From Trichinella spiralis (taxonomy: Eukaryota > Nematoda > Enoplea > Trichinellida > Trichinellidae): a DNA stretch of 63,546 nucleotides. Position 1 is the first letter of the stretch. The number at the start of each line of letters is the position of its first letter. A model generated the notes under the pieces. It was not told the DNA's origin, searched no databases, and worked only from the letters and a program-made list of their open reading frames with translations. A program made the translations under genes and the position numbers. Where the stretch lies: positions 5,491,828-5,555,373 of the forward strand of contig CM012954.1 of assembly GCA_000181795.3 (NCBI GenBank), written 5' to 3'. Positions 1 to 11,472 of the stretch are shown here, in pieces.

Positions 1-2
1 GT

Positions 3-398
3 TCGAATCAGTCTGATTTCAGTGAAGGCAGTGATGAAGATTCTGAAGAATTGGATGACTTTTTTGTAATTGATAAGTCCAATTCTAAGACATCTTTGTC
101 TAATATTGCAAAAGGACTATCCTCTGCAGAGAATTTATTCAGCGGTGGTACTTTTACCAAAAATGATGCATCTGATGTAATGTTAAAGCCTAAAGCGAAG
201 TTTGTATATGCCACCACTTTTGAAAAATTTAACCTTATCAAATGTACATTTTTAAGGTTACAGAAAGAAACATTGATACATCGAGGGACAGAAGAAAAGA
301 AAAGTATACATCCTTCGTGGGAAGCAGCTAAAAGGAAGAAAAAGCTTGAGAGTTTTCATGCAAAACCAATGGGTAAAAAGCTGAAATTTGATACTTGA
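3..398 (+). CDS. BUD22/SRFBP1-type ribosome-biogenesis protein, C-terminal part
   Basis: The reading frame is open from the left edge, so the gene starts outside the window. It begins with an acidic Ser/Asp/Glu-rich stretch and ends in a basic tail containing HPSWEAAKRKKK and then GKKLKFD before the stop. That ending is the signature of the BUD22/SRFBP1 family, nucleolar proteins linked to small-subunit rRNA processing (BUD22) and SRF binding (SRFBP1). A 60 bp intron is likely at 204-263 (GTATAT...TTACAG). Removing it keeps the frame and joins KAKF to KETLIHRG, closer to the family than the read-through version. The family call rests on the short conserved tail, so it is likely but not certain. 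Confidence 0.6.
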   Translation, partial: SNQSDFSEGSDEDSEELDDFFVIDKSNSKTSLSNIAKGLSSAENLFSGGTFTKNDASDVMLKPKAKFVYATTFEKFNLIKCTFLRLQKETLIHRGTEEKKSIHPSWEAAKRKKKLESFHAKPMGKKLKFDT

Positions 399-725
399 TT
401 TTACGAAAACAAATCTCTGTCTATATGCTACTCTGATGTTATATTCCGTAAAAATTTGAAAAATAAATTTGTCAAAAACAATACTGATGTTCTTCACATA
501 CAGTATGACTTGCTTGCTGAACGACTGTAACTACGAGCAATAATAAGAATAGCAATGCAAACAAGATAGTTGCAAATCGAAATACCATACTGGTTGAACA
601 GTTTATTTTAATAACAACAGTATTTTAATATTAAAGCTGCAAATGCTTGTAATTTACCGTATATACGCAATTAATCTTAGTTGTTATTTAGAATGAAATC
701 CATTTAGTAATTAAAGGTAAACAGC
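399..725. other. AT-rich spacer
   Basis: 3' flank of the first gene and 5' flank of the first tRNA. I see no coding exon or repeat here. Confidence 0.5.
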
Positions 726-797
726 GGCCTGTTGGTCTAGTGGTATGATTCTCGCTTAGGGTGCGAGAGGTCCCGGGTTCAATTCCCGGACAGGCCC
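726..797 (+). tRNA. tRNA-Pro (anticodon AGG)
   Basis: The 72 nt fold as a complete cloverleaf. The acceptor stem is GGCCTGT/ACAGGCC with discriminator C. The anticodon stem CTCGC/GCGAG encloses loop TTAGGGT, giving anticodon AGG. The T arm CCGGG/CCCGG encloses TTCAATT, which includes the B box. There is no intron. The same 72 nt occurs in inverted orientation at 1866-1937. Confidence 0.95.
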
Positions 798-1297
798 GTT
801 TTGTCTGAACTTTTATTCCCTAGTAGAATAATTTATTTATAATGATGTACACGTAATTTTGCCCCATGAAAATTTTTTTCTGTCGAATAAAAAGCAATTT
901 CCACAAATCAAAATTTCAGCTTCTCAGATTTGGAATGCGCTAACTTAAAACGATAAAAAAATAACTCTTCCTATTTAAAACAGCAGACTGCCTGAAAATA
1001 TAGAAATACGAGAAGGCTGCACAAATAGTAAGAGAACATATTCAATTTATGGTTATCAAAACCAAAAAAATACTTGAGAAGTTTCGCATGAAGGTATTGA
1101 ACTGTTGTCAACTAGTGGAATAAATGATCCATCAGTGTTAAGTAATATTATTTTTAAAAAAGTAACAGATTTACTCTTTTGAAAAAATTATGCGGAAAGA
1201 ATTGGAATATTTCTTGGAAAATTCTGAAAGTAAAAGCCAATAACAGTTTGCTAACGTGACGAAAAGTACATAAACAAGTTCGAAGAGATAAAAAATA
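798..1297. other. AT-rich spacer between tRNA genes
   Basis: No gene seen. The stretch after the tRNA lacks long open frames. Confidence 0.5.
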
Positions 1298-1369
1298 GGG
1301 CCTGTCCGGGAATTGAACCCGGGACCTCTCGCACCCAAAGCGAGAATCATACCACTGGACCAACAGGCC
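1298..1369 (-). tRNA. tRNA-Pro (anticodon TGG)
   Basis: Complete 72 nt cloverleaf on the minus strand. It differs from its two neighbours at only two positions: one base in the D arm, and the anticodon position that makes the loop TTTGGGT (anticodon TGG). No intron is present. It reads CCA and, by wobble, other proline codons, complementing the AGG genes on each side. Confidence 0.95.
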
Positions 1370-1865
1370 ACCTGCTGATCAATAGGTTCAAAAGCAAATT
1401 GTAAAAAAAAATAATTCAAAATATTCAAACTTTATCTATCAGATAAATTCAATATTCAGAATTCAATAATAAATTACGAAGTTTCTCAAATGTGCAAATC
1501 TAATCAAACATCGATCAGTGGATTCAAAAAACAAATACGTATATAATTTTAAAACGCACCTTGCTATCACAAATCACAATAATTCTCAAGCATGTGCATA
1601 CTTTTACTTAAAAATTTACATTTTTATAATCTAAGAAATTAAAATAAAATTTAGTAAACACTTCAACAAATACTGAATGTTAACTTTCGTTGCAAGTCAG
1701 TAACCAGTCTTTCGTTTAGTTAAAGTTAGAAGGAAATTACTAAGGTTGTATATTTATGGATTTTTAATTTTTTTTCTCGTTTGGCTTTTGGCAATTTTCC
1801 ATCTACTGCTTTTCTCCACTGAAGAGTATGAATTTAAAAATGTTTCCGAGTGGGAAAAGAGAAAC
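1370..1865. other. AT-rich spacer between tRNA genes
   Basis: No gene or repeat seen. Confidence 0.5.
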
Positions 1866-1937
1866 GGGCCTGTCCGGGAATTGAACCCGGGACCTCTCGC
1901 ACCCTAAGCGAGAATCATACCACTAGACCAACAGGCC
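1866..1937 (-). tRNA. tRNA-Pro (anticodon AGG)
   Basis: A 72 nt cloverleaf on the minus strand, identical base for base to the plus-strand tRNA at 726-797. Loop TTAGGGT gives anticodon AGG. It is the third member of a proline tRNA cluster spread over 1.2 kb. Confidence 0.95.
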
Positions 1938-4803
1938 ACACAGTATGAGTTCGTCGTATTATTATTTATAATACAATCACATCTATCAATTTTTGCTTAA
2001 TAAAAAAAGAATAAACATATTACATTATCATCATCTACTTGAAAAAACTGCTTCATAATTGAAATTTCAAAGCATATATAAAAACAACATCAATAAATTA
2101 CACAGATTTTTTTCATTCGACTATATTGTTTGGCAAAAATAATTTTCAAAACATTCACCATACAAATAAAGCACGACAACAGATACGTCCTATTAGCTCA
2201 GCCATCAATGTTGGTTGGCGTTTATCATAATAAGCAACGCATGTTCCCCCTGACCTAGTTTAGCAAGATATTCAAACAGTTGTGTATAAACAATAAGCAA
2301 AGTTTGAGAAGAAGCAATGCCCACCTGTATACGCATTTATGTATGCATAAGTGAGAATCATCTGAAGTAATAAAATAGTTTCCACTAATAAAATGAAAAT
2401 TCAATAATGATGCAATGATCAAATGAAAATTGTGCAAACCAATGACTGAACAATCAGACGATAAGCTGTCGAAATTTCATATTTCCAAATTATAATGAAA
2501 AAAACAATATTGTGCTAAAAGTTAATTTAAACAAAATAATTAAAAATATCGTTAAATTGTAAAGTGCAACACTTGATTTGGAATAAATTCACAGAGAGGA
2601 GATTATTTTCATAAATATTTCTAATAATTTTAAACTGTCTAACAAAATTTGCATTCCATCGATGTCAATCAGCATTGCTTGGTATGTTGAAAAAATGGAC
2701 ATAAAAAAGTAACAATGAATGCAAATGGAAAAATGAATGGTGGCATGAGTTATCAAGAGCGGAAGTGGCGGCTTCTTGGAATATCAAACACAGGTCAAAT
2801 CTGTTCGCAAATACATTTCCGCTTCATTACAAAGAAAAGTAAATACCGGCAAAACACAACAATGAAAATAATTCATTATTGATATAATCTGATAATCTTC
2901 CTGATAACAAACAAACTTTTGCAAGTCTCATTTTTTTGCGTCTGATTAGCTGGTTCTTTTTTTTTCTTTACAAATATAATAGTTTACAAAAAAAAATTTT
3001 TAATGATTAAACTTGAAAAATAAAGAATTTTAAATCAAATATGCATAGATTATTTTCAGTGTTGTAAAAAAATTTTTCAAATCAATCATTTTCACTAGTG
3101 AAACTGCTACAAAATTCTGAGCTATTCACGTCAACAAGAAGCATTAGCATTACTTTAACAAGCAAAAGATTATATGCTTCACAACTAATCAAAAAGTACT
3201 AGGAAAAATTTGTCTACTGTGTAGAAAAAAATTATTCATTAATTGGAACAACTAAAGCCAATAGAATAGAATTGAAAAACTGTTTCAGAGAAAACTGTCA
3301 ACAATAATTGAAAAGGTAAAATTTAGCGAAAACTGTATAAAGAGTAAATTGACAGAGATCTGACATTGATGGCATCACTGATGGCTAGTTGTTTGATGTG
3401 TTTGTAAGTTCTGCAAACGTCACAGCTTTAATGAAAAATGCTTTTACGCTTACGACAGCAACGAACCAACAAGCAAGTATGCAAGCAAAGTCAAACAGAA
3501 CATTCAATGAACAACAATATTCATTAAATTTCCATCAAATATGTTTGTAAAAATATAATAATAATAAATAAAGTAAATGATAATGCTTATTTATTTTATT
3601 CGATTCATATTCATAAATTCATATCTGAACAAAATTAATAATAATTAATTCATAATTGGAATTGTCATGAATCAGTTTCACGAAACTGTTTCAATGTTTC
3701 AAAATTAATATTCTATCAATTTTACTATTTCACTTATTATGTATTATTATTTTGAAGCTGCATACGTAAAGTAAAAAAACATATACAGTTTATGCAAGAG
3801 AAATGGCAATATGCAAATTGTATGGCTGCAAGTGGAGGAAAATAAAGCATTTAACAAATTGCTGTCATGCCATCTTCAAATGCCAACTAAATAAATTCAT
3901 TTTGACGCCTTCTGTGTTTAACCAGCTTAATCATTCTCAAGACCCTCAATCAAGACAAGCTGACAGTGTGCACATCCCACGCTAGCTTACAGAGCATTCG
4001 AAGCAAGCATGCTGATCGGATAATGTTTTAAGAGCAAGAAAAGTAACAAGTTTAGAGAAAAAAAATATTAGCCACATCAAAAGTTTCAAGTGGATCCGGA
4101 AATGGCGTGATTGCTTTTATTCTTATCCGAAACAGTGCAATTATGCAATTACGCACGTGTGGCCGAAATTAATCTAGCGCTTCCGGTGACCTGAGAAATA
4201 TCTATAACCAAAACCGAAACAAAACAAAGAAACAACCACAACCACAACAACTACAACAGAAATATTTTTCCAAATAGTAAAATATGGAAACATTGCAGCT
4301 AATCTTTTTCACCTACGCATCTTTTGCATATCTAATCAATGATGTACAATAGACAAGAATAAGCAAAGCACAACTCCAGTATCTAATCAAGACAGTATCG
4401 AGAACATTTTTAAATGGCCAAACATGGGCTCAGTGAGAATGTTAGTTCAGTTGAACCGCTTGCAGCAACGGTATCATCATCTCCAAATGGATTATTTCTT
4501 TTCCACTTTACCAATACATTTTATAAATATTTTAATTTTGTTCCATTTTTTATGCATTGAAATCATATCCAATTTTAAGCAGCAAGATGTGACAATGAAA
4601 AGCCCAACTGAAAGCAATAGCTGTGTGATTTTGGAAGACGGAAAAAGAAATTACACACAAACAACAACAACAATAATAATAATAATAATAATTTGCTCTT
4701 GGCTCAATTATGTATTAACCTGCTCATGGATAGGCAATTACGCATTGTTGACGACCGTCGACAATTGGTGACAGTTTGGCGTTGTTTGATTGGTCACTTT
4801 CAG
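1938..4803. other. AT-rich intergenic region
   Basis: No confident gene. A short AAT microsatellite lies near 4672-4690. Just after it, 4688-4770 reads as NLLLAQLCINLLMDRQL-like codons up to a GTGACA donor-like site, but I could not place it in an exon chain. Confidence 0.4.
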
Positions 4804-5142
4804 ATCGTAGCTTTCACAACCAAGCTCAGCTTGAATTACCGTACCAGAATGAGACTGTACAGTCGAACATTATTTACTGCATTAGCTTGGTGATTATTTT
4901 CGCATACGTCTCAATCTCAATACGGATCGTTGTGATCAAAAATGTCTACACTGAAAACCAAACTCTGGCCAAACGACGATACCCAATGTGGACAGCCGAA
5001 TTGTTCCAGCTGCGTTTCGACAACAGTAAGTTGAAAAGAAAAATTTATTTTATCCCAAAAATTTCAATTATCCAAGCTTCTCAATCACATAATTTTTAAA
5101 CTGTCGTCTTCAACAGGTTTATTTGTAACATATTTTTTATGA
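4804..5142 (+). CDS. possible last two exons of a single-helix membrane protein
   Basis: The candidate exon at 4804-5025 follows a pyrimidine-rich CACTTTCAG acceptor and ends in a perfect GTAAGT donor. It encodes a hydrophobic helix (NIIYCISLVIIFAYVSISI) followed by basic residues (AKRRYPMWTAELFQ). The next acceptor, TCTTCAACAG at 5116, would add a short tail SLFVTYFL and a stop at 5140-5142 in the matching phase. Upstream exons and the start are not resolved, and I do not recognise the family. Either this is a real gene fragment or a chance frame. The strong splice signals favour the former only weakly. Confidence 0.3.
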
Positions 5143-6149
5143 ATCTGCTCATCTTTTGTTTTCAACATAAAAATCCGTTCCTTTGATGGAAATTGTCATC
5201 ACAGATCAGTTGAATCAAAATAGAATTAATTTAAAAGAGATTAATTCAATTGTTTCAATAATAAACAACAATATTACCAAAGGTAGAAAGAATTGATTCA
5301 ATTTTCAATAGTAGAATAAAATTTGTATTTTTTCTCGATCACTTATTTAAGTAGATAAGTAGAACTGCGAAACGAAATTGGTGTTTTGTTACTTTTCTCT
5401 TCTAGATATAGATCAAGTAAGCAAAAAAATAAAATAAAATAACTAAGGTTGAAATAGATAAAAAGATATTAGAAGTGGTGAAAACAAAAAACAAAAAAGT
5501 ATAAAAGACACAAATTTGAATAATAATAATAATAATCGAGAGGAAATTATCGATGAAATGTGCATCTGTGTGTTGTTGAAAATTTTCGGAAGGATTCGTT
5601 TGCGTAAAGCATTGGAAAAGCAATAAATTACAAGATTTGCCATAAAGTAAACGCTTTCTTTTTCATCATTCTACTATGAATTCATTCTGATGAAAATTTT
5701 CATCGTTCGAAAAACTGAACGAAAAATTCATTCTCATTCTCTCCTTCTCAAAATTGACCAGCGTACAAAATATGCAAATTAATTTTCACGAATCAAATTT
5801 TTCCCTTGAAAAAGAAAAATCCACGCCAACGAAAAAGCGGCCAAAGCTTAGTATCGATCGCCCTGTTTGACTTACTGTTTAGCGTCAACGAGAAAAAAAA
5901 TTGTTGTTTGTTTGTTTTACAAGTCGAGCGCTTCCTTACGGAAAAATTAACGTCTTCCCATAAATAAGTTAATAAAGGTGAAATTTCTTTTGCATAAAAT
6001 TAATTGTAAAAAAATTCCATCGACAAAATTTCCCACAGCTGAAGTGTTGGTTTGTTTTGTTCACTTATTGGCAAATTATACATTTTCCAAGGAAAAAATT
6101 TCAAATTAATTAGCTCCTTCTTGGCTCGAAGCAACTTTTGTCAAAGTCT
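5143..6149. other. AT-rich upstream region of the GATA gene
   Basis: No coding exon supported. It contains a short AAT microsatellite near 5520. Confidence 0.4.
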
Positions 6150-6707
6150 GCTCGTTGGAAGTGACGTGTTGCAGTGGGGACAGAGATCAAAAAAGCTTTT
6201 GGAACAAGAAACAACAAAGAAAAAAGAGGAAAAAGTTGAGGAGCTTGGAGGAGAGGCAAAAGGGGCGAGCAAAGGTGAAGCGCCGCCAACGTCGCCTGCT
6301 TGCTTGGCCCCCAGGTCGGTTGTTGTGCAGCGGCTTGCACGTCCAATTTTTACATCGCAAACGCACTGTCAAAGCGTCTGCAGCGCGCCTGTTTCCAACA
6401 ACTGATAACCACCAGCGGCGGTGCACATGCAAATTTTTTACCGACTAGATTATTCTCGACCAGCTAGCTAAGTGTTAGTTCGCGCGGCTCGGCCAAATTA
6501 CGCTCCGACCGCCACAACAAACACGCCCCAGCTCGGCTAGCCCAGTTCGGATAGTTCTATATATTGATAAACAAATAAAAATTTTGCTCTCTCGCTCGCC
6601 CGCCCCCCTTGCATGCATGCATGCTTGCTTAGCTGCTTACTTTCTTGCTTATTTTTCATTTGCTGCATGTAGCAAAAATATGCATTTATAATCTATTCAA
6701 ATTGCAG
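6150..6707 (+). promoter_or_regulatory. GC-rich leader/promoter region of the GATA factor gene
   Basis: A patch distinctly richer in GC than its surroundings runs from about 6150 to 6540. It is followed by TATATATT, a short ATGC microsatellite and then an AATTGCAG acceptor at 6700-6707, 12 bases before the chosen start codon. Open frames here (for example 6052-6405 and 6155-6448) have no recognisable protein features and overlap each other on both strands. I therefore read it as promoter and 5' untranslated sequence, with the acceptor serving a leader intron or trans-splicing. This is inference from composition and position. Confidence 0.4.
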
Positions 6708-6719
6708 ACTGATTTGGAA

Positions 6720-9191
6720 ATGAGTGACCAGAGTCGATCGTCGCTGTCGCCGCCGTCCCAAAATCTACCTACGAAGCACAATTTCATCACGTCAACGAAC
6801 AGCAGTGATTCTTGCAGTGACATAGAGCCTCTATCGCCTGATTTAAATTTGACCCAAACTCTGAATGCAACGGCAAACCAATCTGAATTCTCTGACAACG
6901 AAGAAGATCAAGATGACAATAATAATAATAATAACAATACTGATGATGCTGATGCTGATGACAACAACGATCATGCCAATGATGATTTTCAGTCGGCAGA
7001 TACATGCGAAACGTTGATTTACGTCGGCAGTCCTGAATATACGCCAACCAGTGGCCAGTGGCCACTGCGCGCAACCATTCAACCCTGTGAACAATATTTA
7101 TGCCGAGGTACGGTAATAGAAACACCCAGCAGTTGTTCAGCAGACAGTATTCTTCCAGCGCAGCAGACAAACGAATATTCACAACAGTGGTCACCGTCGA
7201 CCAGCGCTTACAACCATGCAAGTACTTCGGTTAGAACCGCCTGTGCTCACCAACTGTACGCCACAACCTCACCGGCTACGACTATCATCAACGAAGACAA
7301 CAGCAACAGCAAAAACATGGAGAACGACAACAACAATATCATCCGCACCAATGACAACAGCAGTATAATTCAACAAAATGTGTTCACGGATTTACAACCG
7401 GCTATACAACAAACACCCGGCTGCTTTTCTGGCACTTTCGAACTGATTCAAGCTAGCATTGAAACAGAAGGCCAAGCGAACGTCGCTTCGGCGCCGATCT
7501 ATTATCCGAATGCCTACGAGACACGAAGCAAAATGATGCTACCCTGTGCATGGTCGGTGGCGGCCAACAGCGGCACTTTGGCCCATCAACAGGCCGGCTA
7601 CTACACGACAGCCACACCCGCACTGACGCCGCCGGCCAACGCCTCCAATCAAACACTTTCACTCTACCACCCGATGGTCGGAGGGGAAAGTTTGACCGTT
7701 TGGCCGTTGTACGACAACGACGGCGGCATGTTGCACCTCAGTCCGAACTTCAGCGGCCAATCTCCACCCCTGTTCACTCCAACGGCGCCCAACGCCCGAA
7801 TCTTTGCCCGAGGTAATTACTGACTGTTCCACACCATTCTGTTGCCAGCAGACGTCAACATTACATTAATCTGTATGCTTTTTACAGGGCCGTATGCAGA
7901 TTATGGATGTTCCGGCGGGATGCTTGCCACGCTGCCGTCGACCGACTGCAGCCGTTGCGGTGCGTTCCAATCTGCTCTGTGGCATTCGACAGCCGACACC
8001 GGGGCCCTCATTTGCGACAGCTGCTTCCTGTCTGGCGTTGGCAAAAACACTCAAGCGTCTTCTTCTTGTTCACGCATCATCACCAATTATACGAGCAAAA
8101 CCACACGCAAAACTGTACGTTGCTATACTGTATACTGGACAAATACTTTTACTCTTACTTTTTTTGCCTCATTTTCTAATAATATTCATGCCTCTGTTTT
8201 ACCACTGTATTTTCAGGCTACAACGTCGAAACGTCAAGGCTTGGTCTGCGTCAATTGCCAAACCATGCAGACAACACTGTGGCGCCGCAATCAGAACGGA
8301 GATCCCGTCTGCAACGCGTGCGGCCTTTATTTCAAATTGCATCGAGTAAGATGAAACTTGATGATGATGGTCAGTTTGATAGAACTGCATATTTCTGTTC
8401 AGGTGAATCGTCCACTTTCAATGAAAAAAGATGGAATACAGACAAGAAAACGCAAACCAAAAAATCAACATAACTATCAAAAGGATACCACCACCACCAC
8501 CACAGCCACCACCACTTTGCCGTTGATCAGTATGGGAAATTTTTCTTGCCAATACTTTTTTTGTCGATTGGAAATTATCATATTTCTTCGTTCAGGTACA
8601 AGTAACCGGAACAATGAATTGGAGAATATACTCGCGCACGCCTCGTCGTCGGCGGCACTTGCCAGGAGGCAAAGCGATGTATCACAGCAGCATCAAAGTG
8701 GAGTGGAGATTTTGAACAGCAGTTTCGGCTTGATCATGCAAGCGAGTTTGGTGAAATTTCAAGGTCGACAACAGCAACATCATCATCATCAGCAACAACA
8801 ACAACAACAGCAGCAGCAGCAACAACAGCAACAACAGAACGAGCTGATGCTAATGGAACAAGCCCACCGGCGACTGCAAACGAGCGACTGGACAAGCGGA
8901 CCAACGGTTCAGACCCTGGGCAACAGTTTGCAAAATCAGATCGTGGAATTGAACGTGGACAACAACGGAAGCATAAGGGGACCCGTGTTTTACGAAAATG
9001 CAGTCCAAATGCGTGAACATGCTCTGTCCACCGACTGTCCAGAATCCGCAACCAACACCAGCACCACCACCAACTGCATGGTCCGATTCAACGCAACGTC
9101 GTTTGTGCCCGTACGACAGCTGCCCGGTGCGACGATCATCTTAGAATACGGACAAAACCCGGTACCGACTACACACGCCGATTCAATATAA
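6720..9191 (+). CDS. elt-1: GATA zinc-finger transcription factor, ELT-1 type, with degenerate N-finger
   Basis: Five exons: 6720-7812, 7888-8114, 8217-8345, 8403-8529 and 8596-9191. They sum to 724 codons. The long N-terminus is rich in Ser, Asn and Asp. The first finger, near residue 384, keeps C-x2-C-x18-C-x2-C but has ALWHS and CDSCFLS where GATA fingers have LWRR and CNACGLY. The second finger, near residue 451, is canonical ([22 protein letters not shown]) and continues across a phase-0 intron into the basic tail [19 protein letters not shown] that binds DNA. A His/Gln run follows near residues 585-606. Two fingers point to the GATA1-6/ELT-1 group, nuclear regulators of epidermal or other lineages by comparison with C. 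elegans. The start was chosen as the first ATG after the acceptor at 6707. The orthology to elt-1 rather than another GATA factor is inference. Confidence 0.85.
8774..8837 (+). repeat. CAT/CAG-CAA coding microsatellite (His/Gln run)
   Basis: Consecutive CAT and CAA/CAG triplets encode four His and about seventeen Gln inside the last GATA-factor exon. The tract keeps the reading frame and is likely to vary in length between individuals. Confidence 0.8.
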
Positions 9192-9504
9192 TACAATATA
9201 ATGTAATAAGCACGATGATGAGGAACATGCTTCAATGTTTGTTTATATTTTCATTTTTTTATTTCTATTATTTTTTTGCTTTTTAAATTTAACTGTACGC
9301 AGTTGTTTTTCAAAAAATGAATTTTCCATTTGAAATATTTTCTACATTGTTTTCACGGTTAAAATTTTCCCACTTTCTTGGTTCACATTTCAACCAGCTC
9401 AACTCAACTCAAGTCAACTATTCATCAACCATTCATACAGTAAGAGCGATCATTATTAGCTGAGAAATAAATTTCTTTTTGCTTCATATGCAAAAAATGT
9501 GCAC

Positions 9505-9626
9505 CAGTCAGTCAGTCAGTCAGTCCGACTTCATACAGGTAAACCGATGCTATCAGTTGTTGGGTACACAGCCCAGGACTGGTATATGACAGACAGTCAG
9601 ACCAAGACTGACTGATTGACTGACTG
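9505..9626. repeat. inverted CAGTC repeat, potential hairpin
   Basis: A 21 nt run of CAGT units (9505-9525) is matched by its reverse complement at 9606-9626 with one mismatch, leaving an 80 nt loop. It lies about 310 bp after the GATA-factor stop and could sit in its 3' UTR. Confidence 0.7.
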
Positions 9627-10318
9627 CAGGACAAACATGCGTCTCCTGTTAAACAAAACTTTGCCTAGATTGAACGAGCAAACACGTCTAAGACCGATAA
9701 CCCAACGATGAACCCTCCAACACGCGCGACCAGACGACAACAACACTACGACAAAAAAAAATTACCACTGCAGAAAGTTTGAAAATTGAGAATTAAAAAA
9801 AACGCATTTGTTTTTTTGCTCTAAAACTGCCAGTGGAAAACTGAAGCTCATGTACAAATCAAATGATCGATTAATAATGCAAGAAAAAAACCACTATTTT
9901 TTTGCATGTAGCAATTTGGCATTTCAACCTCGTACACTTCAACCTGTGGTGTATGAATATTTTCATCAACTGAAAGCGGAAAATGCTTGGGCGTTTGAAA
10001 AGATCACTCCACCACTATGCGAAGACGGAAGTGGAAAGTGAAAATTTGACAAAGCAATTTCATTTGACGATAAGGCGATAAAGTGAAAAGAAGAAGCGAT
10101 GAATTTCTCAATCACCAAAACAGAGCATCAATCTTTTGATGAAAAAATTTAAAAAACAACAAATAAATAAATTTCAAAGTGAAATGAAAAGAAGAAAATG
10201 CGCCTGATTCGACATTTTCTCCGCAAACAACTCAGTCAACGTCAAAAAGGAACCGATCATCGAAAATATACAACATCCAAATTCAAAGCAAACAAACAAT
10301 AAACCATACAAACTTACC

Positions 10319-10335
10319 AGATAAGACGAGATAAG
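10319..10335 (+). promoter_or_regulatory. paired GATA-binding sites
   Basis: Two perfect AGATAAG sites begin at 10319 and 10329, ten bases apart and therefore on the same face of the helix. They lie 1.1 kb downstream of the GATA-factor gene. A role in its own regulation is inference. Confidence 0.35.
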
Positions 10336-11472
10336 GGAGACGAATTCGACGCCAAGCTAGTCGGTTGAGCAAAGTCGAACCAAGTCAGCTCGTGCAAATT
10401 TTCCAACCGATTCCAGCGGTAATGTAATTTTCAAACTCGGTTGTCGTTTTGGTGAACAAAAAATTTATTCGTACAGTCACTTGAAACTGAGTCAATGAGC
10501 AACAATCGCTGCAACGCGTCCGTCCAATCCGGTTGATCACGGGGAATAAAACTGAAAATTTCAAATGAACTACAAAAAATTACCATACTACAACAAATTT
10601 GTATCATTTTTCTGACACCTATTTATCTTTTTTATATAATTGGTGAAGAAATGTTTCAATTCAACTTTTTATAAAATAATTAAAATAATGACACCGAATT
10701 AAGCAAATTTCCAGTGAAAACTTTTTATATTTGCGTTATTAATGAAATTAACAGTTTTGATAATTTTGAATTTTTAGTTCGCATTCTTCAAAACACAAAC
10801 TTCATACAGTGCTGCATAAATAAATATACTCATTTGTCTTGTGCGTTTTTTTGCTATTTGATGAAAATTATACTTCAAGAAGTTTAAATTTTTATACCAA
10901 TTTGCAGTTGTACTTGAAAATCAATTTATACTGTAGATAAAAGCGCATTTTGAAATTGCACCGTCTTCTAGGGGTTTTGTCTTTGATAAAATTATTAAAA
11001 TTTCATTCTTTTTAATACTTTGCCGATTTTTAAATAAACTTTTATAATATATTGATAAATGCAAGGTGAAATGAAATGAAATGAAATGATAAATCACCTA
11101 CTTCACCTTTACATTATATCTGTTTACATTTTTTACAGTACTACAATTAAAATTCATTACATTTCATTTTCTTTTAAAAAATATCATGAAAAATTTATTT
11201 GGTCAACAATTACTGATGAAAGCTAAAACTGACATATTTCTCAACAAGATTCAGTGTAATTTTTAAGGAGCTAAACTATAATACATCGAGTGCTTAGTTC
11301 AAATAACAGCAACTGAATACAAATTGAATAAAAATTCTGCAAAATAAAACCGGAAGAATGAATTCGAATTACAATATATCAAAGCAGTTAGAGTTGACGA
11401 GATGATATCACTGCAACAATGTCGCCCGCTAACCTTCATCTGCAAACCAATCTGTTTTCGCGATAAAACTCC

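Larger units (their letters stand above)
9192..11472. other. 3' flank and intergenic region
   Basis: It contains the inverted CAGTC repeat at 9505-9626, two AGATAAG sites at 10319-10335 and an AAATG microsatellite near 11070. I see no gene. The small frames at 9808-10041 and 10198-10311 have no support beyond being open. Confidence 0.5.

Noticed and set aside
6052-6448. Overlapping frames on both strands in the GC-rich stretch before the GATA factor
   Set aside because: Arg/Lys/Ala-rich compositions without motifs on both strands indicate GC-rich leader DNA rather than genes.
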